This document shows positions 1 to 8,985 of a DNA stretch of 37,610 bases, piece after piece. Below the pieces are notes generated by a model. The model did not search any database, was not told the DNA's origin, and saw only the letters and a list, made by a program, of their open reading frames with translations. The first letter of the stretch is position 1; every line of letters begins with the position of its first letter. The position numbers and the translations under genes were made by a program. The DNA is from an uncultured Flavobacteriales bacterium (GTDB lineage: Bacteria; Bacteroidota; Bacteroidia; Flavobacteriales; BACL11): assembly GCA_938073745.1 (NCBI GenBank), contig CALJFR010000061.1:1-37610 (forward strand), written 5' to 3'.

Positions 1-1
1 A

Positions 2-391
2 ATTGTTCCAGTTATAAAAGAATGTCAAAATAAAAATTTAGTTGGAATAACTAAATCAGTTAATGATTTAGCAACTAGAGCTAGAGCTGGAAAGCTTAAT
101 CCGGATGACATTCAAGGTGGAACTATTACAATGACTAATGTTGGTACATTTGGCAACCTAATGGGAACACCAATAATCAATCAACCACAAGTTGCTATAA
201 TGGCTTGTGGAGTAATTAAAAAGAAACCTGTAGTGTTAGAAACAGAGCATGGAGATGTTATAGCAATAAGACACATGATGTTCCTATCGCTTTCCTACGA
301 TCATAGGGTTGTTGATGGTGCATTGGGAGGACAATTTGTAAGAAAAGTTGCTGATTACCTAGAACAGTTTGATACTACAACAATAGTTTAA
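2..391 (+). CDS. 2-oxoacid dehydrogenase E2 acyltransferase, C-terminal part (5' truncated by window)
   Basis: This is the C-terminal end of the dihydrolipoamide acyltransferase (E2) core of a 2-oxoacid dehydrogenase complex, which moves the acyl group from lipoamide to CoA. The reading frame is open from base 2, so the ATG at 131 listed in the ORF track is internal. Upstream residues such as RARAGKL and DIQGGT continue the E2 catalytic domain. SYDHRVVDG is the active-site motif, with catalytic His and Asp, and NVGTFGNLMGTPI is also characteristic. Lipoyl and E1/E3-binding domains would lie upstream of the window. The fragment does not show whether the substrate is pyruvate, 2-oxoglutarate or a branched-chain 2-oxoacid; the sequence resembles the broad Bacteroidota E2 type. 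A hairpin terminator follows directly. Confidence 0.93.
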   Translation: MVPVIKECQNKNLVGITKSVNDLATRARAGKLNPDDIQGGTITMTNVGTFGNLMGTPIINQPQVAIMACGVIKKKPVVLETEHGDVIAIRHMMFLSLSYDHRVVDGALGGQFVRKVADYLEQFDTTTIV

Positions 392-397
392 AAAAAT

Positions 398-424
398 AAA
401 ACTCCTTTATTTGAGTTTTTTTTT
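398..424 (+). terminator. Rho-independent terminator after E2 gene
   Basis: Stem AAAACTC (398-404) pairs with GAGTTTT (413-419) across an 8-base loop, and a run of T follows. It begins 7 bases after the E2 stop codon and ends just before the exonuclease start, so it separates the two transcripts. Confidence 0.8.
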
Positions 425-432
425 ATTCAAAT

Positions 433-1218
433 ATGAAATTAAGCCTAAATAAACCAATTGTTTTCTTTGATTTAGAAACTACAGGTGTAAATATTGTAAA
501 CGATAGGATTGTTGAAATATCATTACTGAAAATACATCCAAACGGAAATAAAGAATCTAAAACTTGGTTGGTAAACCCTACTATTAACATACCTCAAGAA
601 ACAATTGATATACATGGAATAACTAACGAAAAAGTTGCAAGTGAGCCTACTTTTGCTGATCTTCATAAAGAAATATTAAGCATTATAGAAAATTGTGATT
701 TAGCAGGATACAATTCAAATAAATTTGACATTCCATTATTAGCAGAAGAATTTATTAGGTGTGGCATTGATTTTTCACTTAAAAATATTAAGACTGTAGA
801 TATACAAAATATCTTTCATAAACTTGAAAAAAGAACGCTTTCTGCAGCATATAAATTCTATTGTCAAAAGGATTTAGAAAATGCACATTCTGCACAAGCT
901 GACACAGAAGCAACATATGAGATATTACTTGCTCAAATTAAAAAATACGATGAACTGGAAAATGATGTTGATTTTCTTTCTGAATTTTCAAGAAGAGGAA
1001 ATGATAATGTAGATATAGCAGGATTCATAAGATTAAATAAAAATAATGAGCCTGTAATAAGCTTTGGAAAATATAGAGACAAAACAATAAGTGAAATTTA
1101 TGATACTAACCCAGGTTACTTTTCATGGATTAACAATGCAGAATTTCCGAGATACACAAAAAAAGTTTTAAAAGAGTTAGTGAATACACATAAACTAAAA
1201 AAAAAATTTGAAAACTAA
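433..1218 (+). CDS. DnaQ-family 3'-5' exonuclease with ExoX-like C-terminal domain
   Basis: Predicted DEDDh 3'-5' exonuclease, related to the DNA polymerase III epsilon proofreading subunit and exonuclease X. Exo I is FFDLETTG with the paired acidic residues near residues 13-15. Exo II is in AGYNSNKFDIPLL. Exo III is HSAQADTEAT, with the His and Asp spaced as in the DEDDh class. The C-terminal ~60 residues (FGKYRDKTISEI then PGYFSWI) match the small domain found at the end of ExoX-type nucleases (DUF3820-like). Such proteins act in repair or trimming of single-stranded ends; whether this one is also the replicative proofreader is not decidable here. The stop codon is 2 bases before the next ATG, so it is probably co-transcribed with the FAH-family gene. 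Confidence 0.9.
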   Translation: MKLSLNKPIVFFDLETTGVNIVNDRIVEISLLKIHPNGNKESKTWLVNPTINIPQETIDIHGITNEKVASEPTFADLHKEILSIIENCDLAGYNSNKFDIPLLAEEFIRCGIDFSLKNIKTVDIQNIFHKLEKRTLSAAYKFYCQKDLENAHSAQADTEATYEILLAQIKKYDELENDVDFLSEFSRRGNDNVDIAGFIRLNKNNEPVISFGKYRDKTISEIYDTNPGYFSWINNAEFPRYTKKVLKELVNTHKLKKKFEN

Positions 1219-1220
1219 TT

Positions 1221-1832
1221 ATGAAAATTATTTGTATAGGAAGAAATTATCTAGATCATGCAAAGGAATTAGGTAATAAAATACCAACATCTCCCCTTTT
1301 CTTTTTAAAACCTGACACAGCTATTCAGCCAAAAGGACATCCTTTTTTTATTCCTGATTTTTCAAATAACATACACTTTGAAGTTGAATTGGTTGTAAAA
1401 ATCTCAAAAAATGGTAAAAACATTGATGAAAAATTTGCTCATAAATATTATGATGAAATTGGAATTGGAATAGATTTTACTGCTAGAGACATTCAAGAAG
1501 ATTGTAAAAAAAATGGATTACCGTGGGAAAAAGCTAAAGGTTTTGATGGTTCTGCACAAATAAGCAATGAATTCATAAATAAAAAATCATTGAAATTAGA
1601 AGACATTAATTTCAGCTTGATTCTAAACAATTCCTTAATGCAAAAAGGCAATTCTAAAAATATGATTTTCTCTTTTGACCATATCATCTCATATATTTCA
1701 AAATACTATACATTAAGAGCAGGGGATCTAATTTATACAGGAACACCCTCAGGAGTAGGAAAAGTTGAAATTGGTGACAGTCTTAGTTGTTTTATCAATG
1801 GTAGAGAAATGTTAAAGGTAAATATTAAATAG
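1221..1832 (+). CDS. Fumarylacetoacetate hydrolase-family protein (FAHD1/YcgM-like)
   Basis: Single-domain FAH-fold enzyme of 203 aa, at the short end of the FAHD1/YcgM group. That group hydrolyses acylpyruvates or decarboxylates oxaloacetate using Mg2+ or Mn2+. Family marks are GRNYLDHAKELGN at the N-terminus, the ExE metal ligands in HFEVELVV, the Asp in GIDFTARD, the AKGFDGSAQ segment and YTGTPSGVG near the C-terminus. It lacks the N-terminal domain of true fumarylacetoacetases. It ends one base from the convergent deformylase stop, with no terminator visible between them. The exact substrate cannot be read from the sequence. Confidence 0.88.
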   Translation: MKIICIGRNYLDHAKELGNKIPTSPLFFLKPDTAIQPKGHPFFIPDFSNNIHFEVELVVKISKNGKNIDEKFAHKYYDEIGIGIDFTARDIQEDCKKNGLPWEKAKGFDGSAQISNEFINKKSLKLEDINFSLILNNSLMQKGNSKNMIFSFDHIISYISKYYTLRAGDLIYTGTPSGVGKVEIGDSLSCFINGREMLKVNIK

Positions 1833-1833
1833 T

Positions 1834-2391
1834 TTATCTACTTGCCCTCATACTATATTGAGGAGAAAAATCACCATTTTTAATATTTTTTAATTTCCCT
1901 TTAATCATTCTTTTCCTTAGTGGAGTTATTTTATCTATAAATAAAACACCTTCAATGTTATCGTATTCATGTAAAATTACTCTAGCATTTAAGCCTGAAA
2001 AACTATCCGTATTCTTTTCAAAATTCTCATCAAAATATTCTAATTTAACTTCAGAAACTCTTTTAACATCTTCACGAACATCTGGAATACTTAAACAACC
2101 TTCATTAAAAGACCAAATATCTCCTGATTTTAGTAAGATTTTAGGATTAATAAATACTTTCTTAATACCGACATGATCCGTATTTTCTTCATCCTCAAAA
2201 GGCTCAGTATCAATTATAAATAAACGCAATGATTTATTAATCTGAGGAGCTGCTAAACCAACACCACTAGCAGCATACATTGTTTCAAACATATTATCTA
2301 TTAAGGAATCTAAATTTTCATAGGACTTATCAATATTAATACATTCTTTTCTTAAAACATCAGAACCAAAAGGTACAATAGGCAAAATCAT
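1834..2391 (-). CDS. def: Peptide deformylase homologue with altered HEXXH motif
   Basis: Peptide deformylase removes the N-formyl group from nascent proteins with an active-site metal held by one Cys and two His. Motif 1 (GVGLAAPQ) and motif 2 (EGCLSIP, carrying the metal-binding Cys) are intact. Motif 3, normally QHEYDH in this lineage, reads LHEYDN, so the second metal-binding His is Asn and the preceding Gln is Leu. Length (185 aa) and the C-terminal extension are normal for Bacteroidota, and nothing suggests gene decay. The start overlaps the moxR stop (TAATG), indicating translational coupling. It may be an active variant, an inactive paralogue, or a sequence error (CAC to AAC is one base). 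Confidence 0.9.
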   Translation of the reverse strand: MILPIVPFGSDVLRKECINIDKSYENLDSLIDNMFETMYAASGVGLAAPQINKSLRLFIIDTEPFEDEENTDHVGIKKVFINPKILLKSGDIWSFNEGCLSIPDVREDVKRVSEVKLEYFDENFEKNTDSFSGLNARVILHEYDNIEGVLFIDKITPLRKRMIKGKLKNIKNGDFSPQYSMRASR

Positions 2392-3353
2392 TATAATATC
2401 CTATGAATTATATCATCAACACTCATCCCCTTAGACTCGGCTTTATAATTTTTTACAATCCGATGTCTTAATACAGGAATTGCAATAGATTTTACATCTT
2501 CAATGTCAGGAGTATATTTACCATTTAAAAGAGCATGACATTTAGAGGCTAATACAATATATTGAGAAGCTCTAGGACCAGCACCCCATTCAATGTATTC
2601 GTTTACTGTAACGTCCTTATTTTCGATACTAGGTCGAGTTTTATTTACTAAAGAAACGGCATAATGAAGTACATTATCATTAATTGGTACTGAACGAATT
2701 AAATTTTGATATTTGATAATATCCAATGCATCCATAATTTTATTTAAAGAAATCTCATTTTCAGATGTAGTTCTTTTAACAATTTCAATTTCTTCATCAT
2801 ATTTAGGATAATCAAGCTTTATATTAAACATAAATCTATCAAGTTGTGCCTCAGGAAGTGGATATGTTCCTTCTTGTTCGATTGGATTTTGTGTTGCCAA
2901 AACAAAAAAAGGCTTATCAAGTTGATAAGTATTTCCAGAATTAGTAATAGACTTTTCCTGCATAGCTTCTAATAAGGCAGCTTGAGTTTTAGGTGGTGTT
3001 CTATTAATTTCATCTGCTAAAATAATATTTGAAAAAATAGGGCCCTTTAAAAACTTGAAAGATCTGTTATTATCTAATATTTCTGAACCAACAATATCTG
3101 AAGGCATTAAATCTGGTGTAAATTGAATTCTATTAAACTTTAAACCTAAACAATCAGAAATAGTCTGTATTAGCAAGGTTTTAGCAAGACCTGGAACACC
3201 CACTAATAAAGAATGACCGTCACAAAATATGGACATCAAAACTTGATCAACAACATTATCCTGACCAATGATGACCTTACTAATTTCTTCTTTAAACTTT
3301 TTATATGAAGAAATAAAATCTTTAACTAATTCAATATTATTATTTGTTTGCAT
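2391..3353 (-). CDS. MoxR-family AAA+ ATPase
   Basis: MoxR-type AAA+ ATPase of 320 aa, the usual length. These proteins act as chaperones that help assemble or activate partner proteins, often with von Willebrand factor A proteins. Visible motifs are Walker A GVPGLAKT, Walker B LADEINR followed by TPPKTQAALLEAM, and the sensor-1 segment ATQNPIEQEGTYPLPEAQLDRF. No signal peptide or membrane segment is present, so it is cytoplasmic. No DUF58 or VWA partner lies next to it. It sits between a SurA-like foldase (3 bases upstream) and the deformylase (1-base overlap), so any link to envelope biogenesis rests on position only. Confidence 0.93.
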   Translation of the reverse strand: MQTNNNIELVKDFISSYKKFKEEISKVIIGQDNVVDQVLMSIFCDGHSLLVGVPGLAKTLLIQTISDCLGLKFNRIQFTPDLMPSDIVGSEILDNNRSFKFLKGPIFSNIILADEINRTPPKTQAALLEAMQEKSITNSGNTYQLDKPFFVLATQNPIEQEGTYPLPEAQLDRFMFNIKLDYPKYDEEIEIVKRTTSENEISLNKIMDALDIIKYQNLIRSVPINDNVLHYAVSLVNKTRPSIENKDVTVNEYIEWGAGPRASQYIVLASKCHALLNGKYTPDIEDVKSIAIPVLRHRIVKNYKAESKGMSVDDIIHRIL

Positions 3354-3356
3354 ATA

Positions 3357-4688
3357 TTATTTTATCCATTTATTGTAACAAGAGCAAGAAGAAAAATTTT
3401 CATTAATTTGAATATATGTATCATTAATGTTATCAATAATCCATTTATCGATATATTTTTGTTTCTTATCTGATAATGCATATCCCTTTAACACATCAAA
3501 ATCATTTGTAATATTTGCTTTATGCTCCTGAACTAAATTATTTAATCTTATTAATCTATACGCAGCTTGAGAACCATCATCTGATTTAGTTAGAGAAGGA
3601 GAAGTAATTTCCCCAATATTCATATTTTTAACAATATATTTAATAGAAGGATCAAGTTCATCAAATGTAAAATCAGTTGATCCTGAACTTGGATTAATAA
3701 TTAAACCGCCATTATTTTTACTATTGTCTTCCGAATATTTAACTACTGCATCATCAAATGAAATTAAACCACTATCAATTTCATTCTTTATTAATGAAAT
3801 TTTATCACTAGCATTTTTAATTGATGAAGAGTTAAACTTTGGCTTTATTAAAATATGTCTAGCATTTATTTGCTCTCCTCTTCTTTCTATCATTTGAATT
3901 AGATGGAAACCAAATTTCGTTTCAACCACTTCAGATATTTCATTATCCTTCAACCTAAATGCTGCTCTTTCAAATTCAGGCAGTAATTCACCTCTACTCA
4001 TAAATCCTAATTCACCACCATTATTGGCAGAAACAACATCATCAGAATATAATGTAGCCAAAACTTTAAAGTCTTCACCAGAATATATTCTTTTTCTAAA
4101 ACCATCAAGCTTTTCCTTAATAGACTTTTTCTTTTCAGATGATAATTTTGGTAATATTACCAACTGTGCTAATTCTAATTGAGTTGGAATTAATGGAATA
4201 TCATCATTTTCAAGACTATTTAAATAATCTTTAACTTCATTAGGAGTAATATTAACATTATTAATGATAATATTTTGTTTTTTCTGAGTATATAATTGAT
4301 CAGTAACAACAATTGAAAGCTCTTCTTTCATATTATCGATACTTCTCTTAAAATACTCCTCTACTTTATTTAAAGATCCTAATTGAGATTCAAAAAATGT
4401 AATTCTTTTATTTACTTCTTGATTCACTTCATCTTCATTAATTTCAATAGTACTATCAATTTTTGCATGATGAATAAGTAAATTTTGGTATAGTAATTCA
4501 TCTAAAATATCACATTTAATATTATTTGTTTGAATAATACCTTGACTTAAGATTTGGTTATATTGGTTTTCAATATCAGAAGTTAAAAGTATTTCACTTC
4601 CAATTATTGCTTCAATTTTATCTATTGTTTGTGAAAATAATAAGTTATTAATTAAAACAAATAAAAGTAGAACTAGTAGTTTTTTCAT
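3357..4688 (-). CDS. SurA-like periplasmic peptidylprolyl isomerase/chaperone
   Basis: Secreted foldase of 443 aa. An N-terminal signal peptide (LLVLLLFVLINNLLFSQ) is followed by a SurA-type N-terminal chaperone region beginning IDKIEAIIGSEILLTSDI. Two parvulin (PpiC) domains follow: a first with GGELGFMSRGELLPEFE and GFHLIQMI, and a second, more divergent one starting at ARHILIKPKF. In Gram-negatives SurA escorts outer-membrane proteins across the periplasm. It is the third of three consecutive foldase-related genes (0-2 bases between them), suggesting one transcript and a shared role in outer-membrane or T9SS protein folding. The functional link is inferred from context. Confidence 0.9.
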   Translation of the reverse strand: MKKLLVLLLFVLINNLLFSQTIDKIEAIIGSEILLTSDIENQYNQILSQGIIQTNNIKCDILDELLYQNLLIHHAKIDSTIEINEDEVNQEVNKRITFFESQLGSLNKVEEYFKRSIDNMKEELSIVVTDQLYTQKKQNIIINNVNITPNEVKDYLNSLENDDIPLIPTQLELAQLVILPKLSSEKKKSIKEKLDGFRKRIYSGEDFKVLATLYSDDVVSANNGGELGFMSRGELLPEFERAAFRLKDNEISEVVETKFGFHLIQMIERRGEQINARHILIKPKFNSSSIKNASDKISLIKNEIDSGLISFDDAVVKYSEDNSKNNGGLIINPSSGSTDFTFDELDPSIKYIVKNMNIGEITSPSLTKSDDGSQAAYRLIRLNNLVQEHKANITNDFDVLKGYALSDKKQKYIDKWIIDNINDTYIQINENFSSCSCYNKWIK

Positions 4689-5507
4689 TTAATAAATTTT
4701 AATATCATTTGATAATTTTGCATCATTTACAATATTTTTTTCTAACATTTTTATATAAGATATTTTATTTTCATTTAGAATTAATGATTTTATTTTATCT
4801 TTTTCAACTGAAAATGGACTAATTGATCCTTTAAATTTAAAATCTTTAATAAACAATAAATATAAAAAATTATCATCCTCTACAATATCATATTTCCTTT
4901 TAGAATAAAAAATTTTTGTTTCAGAAATATTCTTTGGTAATTTTCTTTTAATAGAACTAAAATAGTTCCATGAGGAATCATTAACATAGTATTCTAAAGC
5001 ATACAACATACAATAACTAATCAAATCATCAATTTCATCATCATCATTAGATTTAAAATTATTATAAAGAGATTTTAAATTAGGCGCATTTTTATCAATA
5101 ATCACTAACCTACCTTTAAAGATATCTTGATCTAATTTAAATTTGTCAATATTATTATTGTAGTAATCTAGTATTTCAACTGAAGAAATTGTAGTATCAA
5201 AATTTTGATTAATTAATTCCTTTTGATATTCAAATATCACAAGTGAGTTTTTGAACTTTTGGACTGAAGCATCAATATATTCATCCTCATCTATATTAAT
5301 AAGGGCTTGCTTAAGCATGACTTGATCACTAACCCATTCTTGAATATATTTTTCAATATATAAGCTTGTGTCAATGATGTTTGATGGCAATTCTAAAATA
5401 ACATCATCATAATACAACTTTTTATCGTAGGCAGATGCTAAAATATTTTTATCTACTGAATTCTTGCAAGAAAAAAAGATTAAAAAAGCAAATATTATAT
5501 ACCTCAC
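4689..5507 (-). CDS. SurA-like lipoprotein lacking a parvulin domain
   Basis: Predicted lipoprotein of 272 aa; the signal ends in a lipobox-like IFFSCKN. The next part (LASAYDKKLYYDDVILELP, then YIEKYIQEWVSDQVMLKQAL) has the helical layout of SurA/PpiC chaperone N-terminal domains. The parvulin core motifs (GGxLG, FGxH) seen in both neighbours are absent, so isomerase activity is unlikely. Its stop is adjacent to the next ATG (0 bases) and 2 bases separate it from the upstream foldase. It may be a chaperone-only partner of its neighbours. I infer this from fold-like sequence and position; no named family is certain. Confidence 0.75.
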   Translation of the reverse strand: MRYIIFAFLIFFSCKNSVDKNILASAYDKKLYYDDVILELPSNIIDTSLYIEKYIQEWVSDQVMLKQALINIDEDEYIDASVQKFKNSLVIFEYQKELINQNFDTTISSVEILDYYNNNIDKFKLDQDIFKGRLVIIDKNAPNLKSLYNNFKSNDDDEIDDLISYCMLYALEYYVNDSSWNYFSSIKRKLPKNISETKIFYSKRKYDIVEDDNFLYLLFIKDFKFKGSISPFSVEKDKIKSLILNENKISYIKMLEKNIVNDAKLSNDIKIY

Positions 5508-5509
5508 TA

Positions 5510-7426
5510 TTATTGTTTAATAAGCGAGTATAATAGGTCTTTATTTAAAGAATAATTATATTTATTTCTTAAATATTTAATCCAATTATTATCTAAATAT
5601 TTTTGATAATCTGAAATCACTTTCCCTCTTACATCATTTAAAGTCATTGTACCAGCAGGTAGAACACTTTTAACATTAACAAGAATGTATGAACCATCAT
5701 TATCCTTAATATCTTTACTTATTCCTTTTTTCCATTCTATCTGATCAATATATTTATTTTCGCCTCTTAAATATTTTTTAGAAACAATTTCAAGATTTAA
5801 AGGACTGTCTTTATTAATTTTAGCTAGAATTTCTTTATTTTCAACATTACCTCTGTTTAACTTATAAAGTAAACTTTTTACTTTTTTGGCTATGTTGATA
5901 TCAATACACTTATAAACAGATGCTTCTACCCTATCATCCCACATGTAATTATTAATATTTGATGAAAAGTATTTGATTAGTCCTAACGAATCATCAACGG
6001 CTTTTTTCCAAACATTTTTATTGGTAAGATCAAACAATAAAATCCCTTCTCTGTATTCATTTAATAAAGTTTTAAATTCAGGATATTTAGATTCTAATTG
6101 TGTTTCTTCATAAGTAAATAATGATTTATCAAAAAAATCTAGATATAACATATCAAAATCATTATTACTTTTTTGATTCTTTAAAATATAATTTGTAAGA
6201 TCATTTTGATAGAAAATCATACCTTCAATTTTAAATAAAGGTTTATCTAATAATTCTGCACTTTTACCATCCCATGTAGTTTTTGAAACATCCTTAACTG
6301 CAACTTTTCTCAGGGAATTAAAATTTTCTTTGTAAACCTTAGTACTATATTGATCTTTTAATTTTTTGGACATAAAATCGCTACTTAATTTATTTCTGGA
6401 ATCACGCTCAATGCCAGTTTTAACCTTTAAGTATAAGTCATCATTTAACTCTACTGGAAAATCTTCAATTAGCATAACAATATGCCATCCAAAATCAGTC
6501 TTAAATGGCTTAGAGAAATCACCAGGATTTGATAAACTAAATGCAATATTTTCAAATTCAGAAACCATTTTTCCAACTCCAAATGGTGGTAAAACTCCAC
6601 CTTTTACTGCAGTTGAACGATCTTCTGAAAAACGCTCCGCAACTTCTGCGAATGAGTCACCATTCTCTAAAAGCTCATAAGTCTTGTTAATCTTATTTTT
6701 TGCTTCATTTAGCTTTTCTTCACTAAAATTTTTACCAATTTTAAACATAATATGAGCAACTTTTCGCTCTCCAACAGCTTTACGTCTTTCATTAACTTTT
6801 ATTAAATGATAACCATATTTCGTTTTAACAGGCTTTGAAATATCACCAATATCCGTTTTGTAAGAAGCAGTTTCAAAATCATAGACCATCATAAAGGCAG
6901 TAAAATAGCCTAAATTTCCCTTATTGTCAACTGCAGACTTATCATCAGAATATTTTAATGCCGCATCTTCAAATGATATTTTTCCATTTAATATTTCTCT
7001 TCTTATATCAGAAATCTTACTAAAAGCTTCATCATTATTTTCATCATTAATATTTATTAGAATATGACTAGCGTTTATGTCAAATTGTATTCTTTCAAGA
7101 GCTTCATCAAATAGTTCTTCATTGAACTCGTCATCACGCAAATATGGTTTTGCTAATTGTTTTCGATATCCTTCAAGCTCAGTCACAAAAGTAGAAACCG
7201 TATCGTAACCTAAATTCTTGGCTTCTTTAACTTTTAGTTTAAAATTTATAAAAAGCTCTATATATTCATCTAAGTAAGCCTTATCTATAATAACATCATC
7301 ATTGTTTTTATTAAAAATATGCTTGAACTCATCAAGTGTAATTTGATCTTCTTCCAGTTGTAATAAAACATCTTGTGAAAAAGAGCTGTAATTAAATACA
7401 AGTAATAATAATATAATTTTTTTCAT
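5510..7426 (-). CDS. Large parvulin-type peptidylprolyl isomerase (two PpiC domains)
   Basis: Secreted foldase of 638 aa with signal peptide MKKIILLLLVFNYSSFSQ. After a SurA-like N-terminal helical region come two parvulin domains. The first, about residues 115-215, carries ASHILI, GNLGYF and YGYHLIKV. The second, about 220-320, carries VAHIMFKI, GGVLPPFG and FGWHIVML. The ~300-residue C-terminal half is low in recognisable motifs but contains a late SurA-like stretch (GTMTLNDVRGKVISDYQ). Bacteroidota commonly encode such a protein beside SurA; a periplasmic role in outer-membrane protein folding is the family expectation. It starts 14 bases after the guaB stop and leads the three-gene foldase block. 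Confidence 0.9.
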   Translation of the reverse strand: MKKIILLLLVFNYSSFSQDVLLQLEEDQITLDEFKHIFNKNNDDVIIDKAYLDEYIELFINFKLKVKEAKNLGYDTVSTFVTELEGYRKQLAKPYLRDDEFNEELFDEALERIQFDINASHILININDENNDEAFSKISDIRREILNGKISFEDAALKYSDDKSAVDNKGNLGYFTAFMMVYDFETASYKTDIGDISKPVKTKYGYHLIKVNERRKAVGERKVAHIMFKIGKNFSEEKLNEAKNKINKTYELLENGDSFAEVAERFSEDRSTAVKGGVLPPFGVGKMVSEFENIAFSLSNPGDFSKPFKTDFGWHIVMLIEDFPVELNDDLYLKVKTGIERDSRNKLSSDFMSKKLKDQYSTKVYKENFNSLRKVAVKDVSKTTWDGKSAELLDKPLFKIEGMIFYQNDLTNYILKNQKSNNDFDMLYLDFFDKSLFTYEETQLESKYPEFKTLLNEYREGILLFDLTNKNVWKKAVDDSLGLIKYFSSNINNYMWDDRVEASVYKCIDINIAKKVKSLLYKLNRGNVENKEILAKINKDSPLNLEIVSKKYLRGENKYIDQIEWKKGISKDIKDNDGSYILVNVKSVLPAGTMTLNDVRGKVISDYQKYLDNNWIKYLRNKYNYSLNKDLLYSLIKQ

Positions 7427-7440
7427 TTTTTTAGTTTACT

Positions 7441-8898
7441 TTATCTACTGTAATTTGGAGCTTCTCTTGTAATTGTAACATCATGCGGGTGGCTTTCAAC
7501 TACTCCTGCAGTTGTAACTTTTATAAACTCTGCTTTTTTTAACTTATCTATGTTTTCAGCTCCAGAATAACCCATTCCTGCTTTTAATCCACCTGACATT
7601 TGATGAATAACTTCTGTTAAATACCCTTTATAGGCTACTCTTCCAACAATTCCTTCAGGAACTAATTTTTTTAAATCATCTTCATGATCTTGAAAATATC
7701 TATCTTTTGAGCCTTGTTGCATTGCATCAATAGAACCCATTCCTCTGTATGTTTTATATTTTCTACTTTCAAAAATAATAGTATCTCCAGGAGCCTCTTC
7801 AACTCCAGCAATAATAGATCCTAACATAACAGAACTTGCCCCAGCAACCATTGCTTTAACAATGTCTCCAGAGTAACGAATTCCACCATCTGCAATTAAA
7901 GGAACATCATATTTTTTTGTTATTTCATAAACATCAATGACTGCAGTTAATTGTGGAACACCAACACCAGCCACAACTCTAGTAGTACAAATTGAACCAG
8001 GACCAATACCAACTTTAACAGCATCAGCTCCTGCTTTTATTAATTCTTCAGCAGCACTAGCAGTTGCGATATTCCCAACAACAATATCTATACCTTTAAA
8101 TTTACTTTTCACTTCTTTAAGTATTTTAATAACATTTTTTGAATGTCCATGCGCTGTATCAATAACTATTGCATCGACATCTACTTTTATTAGAGTAGCT
8201 ATTCTAGCTAATACATCTTTTGTAACACCAACAGCAGCAGCAACTCTTAATCTTCCAAATTTATCTTTACATGCATTTGGTCGCATTCTGTTCTTAATTA
8301 TATCTTTGAAAGTTATCAAACCAACTAGACAATTATTCTTATCGACAATTGGTAATTTTTCAATCTTGTTACTTTTTAAGATTTTCTCTGCCTTTTGAAG
8401 ATCATTTATTAATGTAGTTATCAAACCTTCTGATGTCATTACTTTCTTTATACTTAAAGAATGATCATTTTCAAAACGAAGATCTCTATTTGTAACAATA
8501 CCAAGAAGTAAATTATTATCGCCGACAATAGGAATACCTCCAATTTTATTTTCTTTCATTAATTTAAAAGCATCACCAACATTAGAACCGATACTTAAAG
8601 TGATGGGGTCTTGAATCATTCCACTTTCTGATCTTTTAACCTTTCTAACTTCAGATGCTTGTTGTTCTATACTCATATTTTTATGTAGAACGCCAATCCC
8701 ACCTTCTTGGGCAATAGCAATAGCCATCTTAGATTCTGTAACAGTATCCATTGCAGCAGAAACAAGAGGAATATTTAATTTAATATTTTTTGAAAAATAT
8801 GTTTTAGTATTGACATTATTTGGCAATACTTCAGAGTAAGCTGGAACAACAAGAACATCATCATAGGTAAGTCCTTCTTTTAAAATTTTATTGTCCAT
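7441..8898 (-). CDS. guaB: Inosine-5'-monophosphate dehydrogenase
   Basis: Cytoplasmic enzyme that oxidises IMP to XMP with NAD+, the committed step to GMP. Full length at 485 aa. The N-terminus has [14 protein letters not shown] pair of CBS domains is inserted at about residues 90-205. The catalytic loop is [15 protein letters not shown] with the nucleophilic Cys. IMP-binding [13 protein letters not shown] and the mobile flap [13 protein letters not shown] are intact. It heads the gene block leading through the foldases to moxR and def. A TAnnTTTG promoter element and a 12-bp palindrome lie directly upstream. Confidence 0.98.
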   Translation of the reverse strand: MDNKILKEGLTYDDVLVVPAYSEVLPNNVNTKTYFSKNIKLNIPLVSAAMDTVTESKMAIAIAQEGGIGVLHKNMSIEQQASEVRKVKRSESGMIQDPITLSIGSNVGDAFKLMKENKIGGIPIVGDNNLLLGIVTNRDLRFENDHSLSIKKVMTSEGLITTLINDLQKAEKILKSNKIEKLPIVDKNNCLVGLITFKDIIKNRMRPNACKDKFGRLRVAAAVGVTKDVLARIATLIKVDVDAIVIDTAHGHSKNVIKILKEVKSKFKGIDIVVGNIATASAAEELIKAGADAVKVGIGPGSICTTRVVAGVGVPQLTAVIDVYEITKKYDVPLIADGGIRYSGDIVKAMVAGASSVMLGSIIAGVEEAPGDTIIFESRKYKTYRGMGSIDAMQQGSKDRYFQDHEDDLKKLVPEGIVGRVAYKGYLTEVIHQMSGGLKAGMGYSGAENIDKLKKAEFIKVTTAGVVESHPHDVTITREAPNYSR

Positions 8899-8917
8899 AA
8901 TAATATTTAAAGGTTGG

Positions 8918-8925
8918 CAAAATTA
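8918..8925 (-). promoter_or_regulatory. Bacteroidota -7 promoter element for guaB
   Basis: On the minus strand TAATTTTG matches TAnnTTTG and ends 19 bases before the guaB ATG. No convincing -33 TTG is visible at the usual distance. Confidence 0.5.
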
Positions 8926-8929
8926 ACGA

Positions 8930-8941
8930 TTTTGATCAAAA
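8930..8941. promoter_or_regulatory. Perfect 12-bp palindrome in guaB promoter region
   Basis: TTTTGATCAAAA is a perfect palindrome lying 4 bases upstream of the proposed guaB -7 element, where a repressor would block RNA polymerase. AT-rich composition makes chance palindromes common, and a similar string occurs inside the rel coding sequence near 15110, so an operator role is only a suggestion. Confidence 0.3.
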
Positions 8942-8985
8942 AAAAGTATATCTACATCTAAGAAATTTGCTAAAAAGTCTATTTT

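Noticed and set aside
6366-6680. 104-aa plus-strand ORF inside the large parvulin gene
   Set aside because: Antisense shadow of the second PpiC domain coding region.
7937-8398. 153-aa plus-strand ORF inside guaB
   Set aside because: It is antisense to the conserved IMP dehydrogenase core; its composition reflects the complementary strand and it has no recognisable motif.
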